Of a stretch of DNA of 64,000 nucleotides, positions 58,501 through 64,000 are shown in pieces. Under the pieces are notes generated by a model. It was not told the DNA's origin. It was given only the letters and a program-made list of their open reading frames with translations, and did no database searches. The stretch's first letter is position 1. Each line of letters starts with the position of its first letter. The stretch lies in assembly GCF_035582795.1 (NCBI RefSeq), contig NC_134365.1, forward strand, positions 134,691,077 through 134,755,076. The letters are read 5' to 3'. The stretch is from Mycteria americana. Taxonomy: Eukaryota > Chordata > Aves > Ciconiiformes > Ciconiidae. Both the position numbers and the translations under genes were made by a program.

Positions 58501-61500
58501 TATGCATCATAATTTCCTTCTCACAGGCTAATATTAACATCCCAATGGGAGCATTTCGACCTGGTGCAGGCCACCCTCATAAAAGAAAAGAACTTACACC
58601 TGAAGAAGTGGAGGAGGTAAGAAAAAAAGGGGGTTTTGATTTTTTTTTTTCCAGGAGAATCCCTGCCGTTGATGGAAGAAAGCCTTTTCATCAATCTTAT
58701 AGCACTACATACCAATCTGAGGTATCACAGCTGAACACGCGCTGATCGTTCATGGAAGTAACTGGCCACCTACTAAACACTTCATATATACATAGTTCTG
58801 GTTTTGATGCTAAGGCACCTATAGGAATTTAAACTGTTTCAAAGGTGCGTAGCTCTGCTTCAACAGCAGGATGATATCTGCTGTCAGGAAAGAGAGCCCG
58901 GATTTCACCAGCAGTATTTATCTGGATGGGAGTTGATGGAATACATCAGGAAAAGTTATAGCAAGGCTTTGGAAGAATACGCTACTACCTGATGCCCTGA
59001 GGTGGGATTTATTGTTACAGCTTAACTATATTGGAACAGGTTTTTGAACCTGACTTTTTTTGGAATATTTATTAACAAGGAGAAATTGAATGTGGAGACT
59101 ATACATTTACAAATTAAAAACAGAAATTGTGAACCCATTTACCTGCATAGGGGTGAAAATACTCCAGTTAAGATTGAATTCTGTGTTTACATGCCTGTAT
59201 TTTTCAGGGAGTATTTAACACTGCGTTTTGAATATGAAGTCCAATTATACCTTAACCAATACTGATCACGAAGGTTATGATTAAACACAGGTGTCATATT
59301 TCTGGATGATATTAAAGCATCTTATTTACCATGAAATTTTATAATAAGTAAGAACTAAAACCAATGGTGGAGGAAAAGGTAGTGGGATACTCCAAAGAAG
59401 AAAAAAACTCAAGAAAGATGGGTGCCTATGGCTTCCTGGACAGCTGGCTAAGTTTGGTCTTATAGTCCCCACCCAAGACCTGGTCCTGCTGGGCCAGAGC
59501 TGCGGGGGCTCCCCAGAGCCAAGGGCAGGAAGGGCTCAGATCGACCCTGTACAATTTTTGTATCAAAAATCGTGTGGCCAGCAGGACTAGGGAAGTGATC
59601 GTGCCCCTGTACTGGGCACTGGTGAGGCCGCACCTCGAATGCTGTGTTCAGTTTTGGGCCCCCCACTACAAGAGAGACATGGAGGTGCTGGAGCGTGTCC
59701 AGAGAAGGGCAACGAAGCTGGTGAAGGGTCTGGAGCAGAAGTCTTCTGAGGAGCGGCTGAGGGAACTGGGGTTGTTTAGCCTGGAGAAAAGGAGGCTGAG
59801 GGGAGACCTTATTGCTCTCTATAGCTCCCTGAAAGGAGGTTGTAGAGAGGTGGGGGTCGGTCTCTTCTCCCATGTAACAAGTGACAGGATGAGAGGAAAT
59901 GGCCTCAAGTTGCGCCAGAGGAGATTTAGACTGGATATTGGGAAATTTTTCTTCCCTGAAAGGGTTATCAAGCATTGGAACAGGCTGCCCAGGGAAGTGG
60001 TGGAGTCGCCATCCCTGGAGGTATTTAAAAGACGTTTGGATGAGGTGCTTAGGGACATGGTGTAGTGGTGGTCTTGGCAGTGTTAGGTTTACGGTTGGAC
60101 TTGATGATCCTAAAGGTCTTTTCCAACCTATACGATTCTGTGATTCTGTGATTCTGTGATTCTGTACAGCCGGGCTGCCCCTGCCAGGACTGGGCCAGGT
60201 GGACTTGCTGCTGTGCGGGCGAAGCAAAGCTGTGGTGGCTGGAGGGAGTCTTGCCCTCACGCAGAGCAGAGCGGTGAGGACCAGGAGGGAGGTGGATAGT
60301 CACTTCTCACCAGGCGTGCGGTGGCACTGCTGGTGTTTCAGCCCCAAACAAGAAGCAGCCAGATTAGTTTTGGACAAATCATCAGCTCCTTCTGACCTGG
60401 TACAGGCACTTAAAATGGTCAGGTTTGGTCACGTAAGAGCTAGTTCTTCCTTTTCTGACTAAATCAGACAGATTTTTTTCTGAATTTCGACATATGTGAT
60501 ATAAATAGTGCTCTGTTTACAGAGAACTTTCCTGAAGAAATCAAACCCAGGCTGACTTAACTCTTCTTAAGAAGATTTTAAAAAAACAAAACCGAACATA
60601 CAAAGTGACCTTGAACGCATATTGTGGCTTTCTCCCCTGGAAAGAAATCAAAGCATATTGTCTCCACAGTAATTAAACTGGTGAAGGAATGCATGTTATT
60701 AAGCAGAAACTAATATAGCATGTGTGAATTCTGGTAGTATTTGAGAAATAAAATAAATGACTAGTGCTGATAATTAGATTTGCTTGGGTAATTGAATATT
60801 ACTTTGCTTCTCGGTTATGTGAATACTATATATATATGAGACAGACATTACAGAATGAAAGTTCTTGGCCCCGGTTTTATAGCCAATATGCAACCAAAGC
60901 AATGGGAGTAAAGACTACAGAAGCAGATCTGGTAATAGGAATAGAATAAAAACGCTACCAGTGGACTTATCTTTTCAGCTTTCTCGTCTCGTTAAGTTTT
61001 GCAAATACAGCTTATGATTCTTTAGATCAGCTTTAGACAAATACAACTTTTGCTAACAGTGCTTAACATTTTTCACTGTATTTTAAAACCTTGGCAAAGG
61101 AGATGAGGGAAATACGGGTCTTACTCAAAGGGATGGTGGAGTCAGAAGGGAACATGTATTTTTGAAGGTCAATGGAGCGGACATGTTAACATGCAAAAGA
61201 AACGGGGGGTGGGAATTTCAGAAAATAACTCTTCTTCAGTGAGAGCATTTCCATGCAGGTATTTGTTAACTCTTGTCATAAATCTAAGTCACTCTTCAGA
61301 CTTCCTTCTATAAAACTGAAAGCCAAGGTCTGAGCTCAGCTGTGCATTGCACACAGAGCGGGTGATATGGGGGGGTGCAGTCATAAATAGCACACACCTG
61401 AGATTAGAAGGGGAAGCTAACATCAATTTATGGAGCGCAAAGTCTCCAAAACATGGTCAAAGTTTGCACTGTTTGTACTATGAGAAGTACTATGAGAAGG

Positions 61501-62978
61501 GATGCTATTGCAGATGACTTGAAACAGTATTTTTAACACAGTATCTGGTATGGAGCTTTTAGGGATGGTAGTTTTTCGATTTTTCAGATTAGCTAGCTGT
61601 GCAAGAAAACTGTCAAAGGAAACAATACAAGCTCATGGCTTAAAGATCAGATGGGAAGAAAATGTCAGTTTTCTAAAATTCCTTGTTTATTTGCTGCTTG
61701 ACATTGCAAAAAGTCTTCTTCCTCATTAGCATGTGGTCCATTAGTCAACAGACAAAAGAGGGGTTTACTGGCCAATAATAGTTGACAGATAACTTCGTAA
61801 TTTTAAAAATGAAGTTAAATATTAAGAATTGAATGTTCAAGGTCACTAGACTTTTCCAAAAAGGGTGGCTAATGAATCTCAAAACTGAATTAACTCCAAA
61901 AAGGCCATCCCAAGAGGACATACACAGAGTAATCAAAAAAGAAAAAAAAAAATTCATTGTGAAATTATTTGCAGTAAAATATTAATTCATCTCTAAATCT
62001 ACATGATTCCCCCTCTATGCCAGCTTTATAAAATACAGAACAGGCTGGACAAACCTTAAACTCCCTACTGGAAAACTACTCCTTCAAAACATTGCTCAGT
62101 CTAGAATAGAAATTGGCTAAAATACATGCTCTACCTCACCTAGGAGCAATAGTACAGCCGAGGCAGTACCAAGGGCTGAAATACTCTGGTCCATGTGGAA
62201 ATTAGCTGACATGCTCGCTATTGTGTAAGTGCTGTATTTAGCCGGAATTTTTACAGTGTCAGCAAAATAGCTGTCAGGCACTACCCTAATTCAAACATAA
62301 AAATGACAAAACCCCTTCTGGTCTTACAACTGACGTTAAGAAAAATTAAACATCAGCTCGAACTGAGCTTGGATGGAGCTTTTTGTGTCCATAACCTACT
62401 ATCATAGCTCTTCTCCAAAGCTGCAGAAATGCATGATGGGAGCAACTATGAGACTCTGAAAGAAATTAGATGATAAAAATGGTTCTTCCACTTTTTTTCC
62501 CGTAAAATATGAAGGACCTGGGAGTTGCCTTTCATGCTCCACTCAGTTAATTTTCCACTAATGGTCTGACACTGTAAATTCTTACTCATTTACCAAAAGA
62601 TCCACATTCCTCTGCACTGAGCACCTTCACATTTTTTTTCCAGAATGTTTTTAGACATTTTAGACAACAACCAACAAAATAGCCTATCTCTTCCTGCCCT
62701 TCCCCCCCCACCCCTGTTTCCATTGGGATTGTATTTAGTATAAAAGCATCCTTCCCTGTTTCTCAAATAACTGACCTTTGCTCATGCTTGAGAGATTGCT
62801 ATTGCAGCAGTAAGGTCACTGGTATCCTTTTGTGCAGAGTGTTCCTGCTTCGACAGAGGAGGAGAAAGACAAGAAACATCTCCCAGGAGCTAAGAAACTT
62901 CCAGGTCCTGCTGTCAACTTGTCAGAGATTCAGAACATAAAGAGCGAGCTGAAATTTGTCCCCAAAGCTGAACAGTAG
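53488..62978 (+). CDS. SMPX: SMPX, small muscle protein X-linked (chisel), three coding exons
   Basis: SMPX is a small, largely unstructured protein of striated muscle linked to the sarcomere and costamere. In humans, loss causes X-linked hearing loss, and missense changes cause distal myopathy. The joined exons (39, 90 and 141 nt) encode 89 residues and a stop; the human protein has 88. Conserved blocks: [28 protein letters not shown], a basic HKRKE patch, an acidic [15 protein letters not shown] stretch, then [18 protein letters not shown] and [13 protein letters not shown] at the C-terminus. No membrane segment or enzyme motif is present. An in-frame TAA at 53470-53472 fixes the start; the human protein begins two residues earlier. 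It is divergent from MBTPS2, as in human. Confidence 0.96.
53527..58526 (+). other. SMPX intron 2
   Basis: GTAAGA to CACAG, 5.0 kb. Contains a 27-base T run at 55496-55522. Less AT-rich near 57780-57930, but no gene recognised. Confidence 0.9.
55496..55522 (+). repeat. Poly-T run (27 bases)
   Basis: Uninterrupted T homopolymer in SMPX intron 2, likely length-variable. Confidence 0.9.
58527..58616 (+). CDS. SMPX: SMPX exon 3
   Basis: Encodes residues 14-43: [15 protein letters not shown], the basic stretch HPHKRKE and LTPEEVEE. Acceptor TTCTCACAG, donor GTAAGA, both phase 0, so the exon could be skipped without a frame change. Confidence 0.97.
58617..62837 (+). other. SMPX intron 3
   Basis: GTAAGA to GTGCAG, 4.2 kb. 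Contains the CR1 tail at 59566-60165. The rest is AT-rich with no recognised content. Confidence 0.9.
59566..60165 (+). mobile_element. CR1 LINE 3' end, 5'-truncated
   Basis: The last 600 bases of a CR1 on the plus strand. The frame 59574-60065 encodes the C-terminal region after the catalytic core ([56 protein letters not shown]) and is open to its stop. The 3' end is four copies of GATTCTGT at 60134-60165. The coding region closely resembles the copy at 15638-17135, pointing to the same subfamily. CTGTACA occurs just before the element (59547-59553) and at its end (60162-60168). Confidence 0.95.
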
Positions 62979-62991
62979 CTGGAAAAAGCAG
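62838..62991 (+). CDS. SMPX: SMPX exon 4 (stop codon exon)
   Basis: Encodes residues 44-89 and TAG at 62976-62978. [18 protein letters not shown] is nearly invariant in the family. Acceptor TTTGTGCAG. A strong donor, GCAG then GTGAGTAAA, lies 13 nt after the stop, so the mRNA probably has an intron in its 3'UTR. Confidence 0.94.
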
Positions 62992-63174
62992 GTGAGTAAA
63001 AGAGAGGTTCTTTGCATGGCTCTAGGAGAAGCAGGCTGATCCCGAAACCTCTTTGTGTCAAAAGATGGCTTTCCAATTACTTCAAAGGGCCCAGAATCGC
63101 ACCCCATACTTCAAAGACAAAATATAAGAAGAAAAGGTCATAATCCTTGGAATTCTCTGTTATTTCAAACATAG

Positions 63175-63395
63175 AGCATGTAGAAGACTACATCCGACGA
63201 TACATGGCACACATCAACTGGCCTAACAAAAAGTGTATTCAGGTATTAGGAATATTAAAGCCAGTTTAAAAATATCAGCTTCTTGCTTCACAAGCACAAG
63301 TTCCAGCTTTACAGAATATAGGACTTGTATTTGTACACACTAGCTACAAATAAACGTATTACAATGCAAATAAATTTATTGCAGTGATGGACAAG
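63175..63395 (+). other. Probable SMPX terminal 3'UTR exon
   Basis: A fair acceptor (CTCTGTTATTTCAAACATAG) precedes 63175. Two AATAAA signals follow at 63349 and 63369, with a GTGATGG stretch after them. If the donor at 62992 is not used, the same signals would end an unspliced 3'UTR. Confidence 0.45.
63349..63374 (+). promoter_or_regulatory. SMPX poly(A) signals (two AATAAA)
   Basis: AATAAA at 63349-63354 and 63369-63374, about 370-400 bases after the SMPX stop. Confidence 0.6.
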
Positions 63396-63720
63396 TAGGT
63401 GAATATATTTAAAAAGCTCCTTTGGCACATTAGATATTTGATATTATTTTATTTCTGTAATTCAAAGCTGACATGCTAATGGCTCCATATATTTGATCAC
63501 AGAAATGTACTCAATGCCACTTGTGGCACCCAAGGACTTGCTATATGTCTGTGCGGGGCTTGGAAATATGATATAGGACCCTGGGGAGATCTGTGCTCCT
63601 CTGGAGTGGCAGCTGGAGACCAGGCAGGGACCCTCAGGCACTGCAGACAGCACCAGACACCTATGTGTTGAGCCACTGGTCTATGATTAGCACTGCAGCT
63701 CATACTTCTTATTTTGTTCA

Positions 63721-64000
63721 ATGTCTGGATGGAGGTCAGTGACAAGTGGCGTACCTCAGGGGTCTGTACTGGGACCAGTACTGTTTAACACCTTCATCAG
63801 TGACATGGACAGTGGGGTCGAATGCCCCCTCAGCAAGTTTGCAGATGACACCAAGCTGAGTGGTATGGTTGACACGCCTGAGGGACGGGATGCCATCCAG
63901 AGGGACCTGGACAAGCTGGAGAAGTGGGTCTATGGGAACTTCATGAGGTTCAACAAGGCCAAGTGCAGGGTCCTGCACTTGGGTCAGGGCAACCCCTGGT
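63721..64000 (+). mobile_element. CR1 LINE fragment, continues past window edge
   Basis: Plus-strand CR1 starting inside reverse transcriptase: [20 protein letters not shown], the FADD box and [18 protein letters not shown]. Very similar to the copy at 46396-47942, so the same subfamily. Open in this part; the 3' end lies outside. Confidence 0.94.

Noticed and set aside
63144..63268. Short open stretch across the candidate SMPX terminal exon
   Set aside because: Lies after the SMPX stop codon, lacks its own supported start and has no recognised homology; more likely 3'UTR.

Overview
The window is vertebrate nuclear DNA, most likely from a bird. It carries two intron-rich genes with GT-AG introns, one strong CpG island, AT-rich non-coding DNA, and four CR1 LINE fragments as the only interspersed repeats recognised with confidence. 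CR1 ends in GATTCTRT-type repeats are typical of birds and also occur in other sauropsids. The species cannot be named from the sequence.

Layout. Positions 1-36666, minus strand: the complete coding sequence of MBTPS2 (site-2 protease, S2P) in 11 exons. The stop is at 4187 and the start at 36666. All exon joins keep frame and give a 494-residue protein with both zinc-site motifs (HEVGH and LDG). A CpG-island promoter spans about 35830-37050 and holds a perfect CRE palindrome and NRF1/Sp1-type sites. Positions 37050-49130 are intergenic, with one CR1 copy at 46396-47942. Positions 49134-49400 hold a small isolated CpG cluster with a TATA-like box, two CAGCTG E-boxes and a strong splice donor; it may be a first exon for the next gene. 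Positions 53467-63390, plus strand: SMPX (small muscle protein X-linked, chisel). Three coding exons encode 89 residues, with a probable 3'UTR intron and two poly(A) signals. A further CR1 fragment runs off the right edge.

The divergent MBTPS2-SMPX pair matches the human Xp22 order. The two genes share no obvious function: S2P is a housekeeping Golgi membrane protease that releases SREBP and ATF6, while SMPX is a small striated-muscle protein. The mammalian YY2 retrogene, which lies in an MBTPS2 intron in human, is not seen here.

No new biological system was found. The points most worth checking are an overlapping upstream ORF in the MBTPS2 leader, the candidate SMPX first exon, a cluster of overlapping palindromes in MBTPS2 intron 9, a G-rich tract in intron 8, and an inverted pair of related CR1 copies about 43 kb apart in introns of the two genes.
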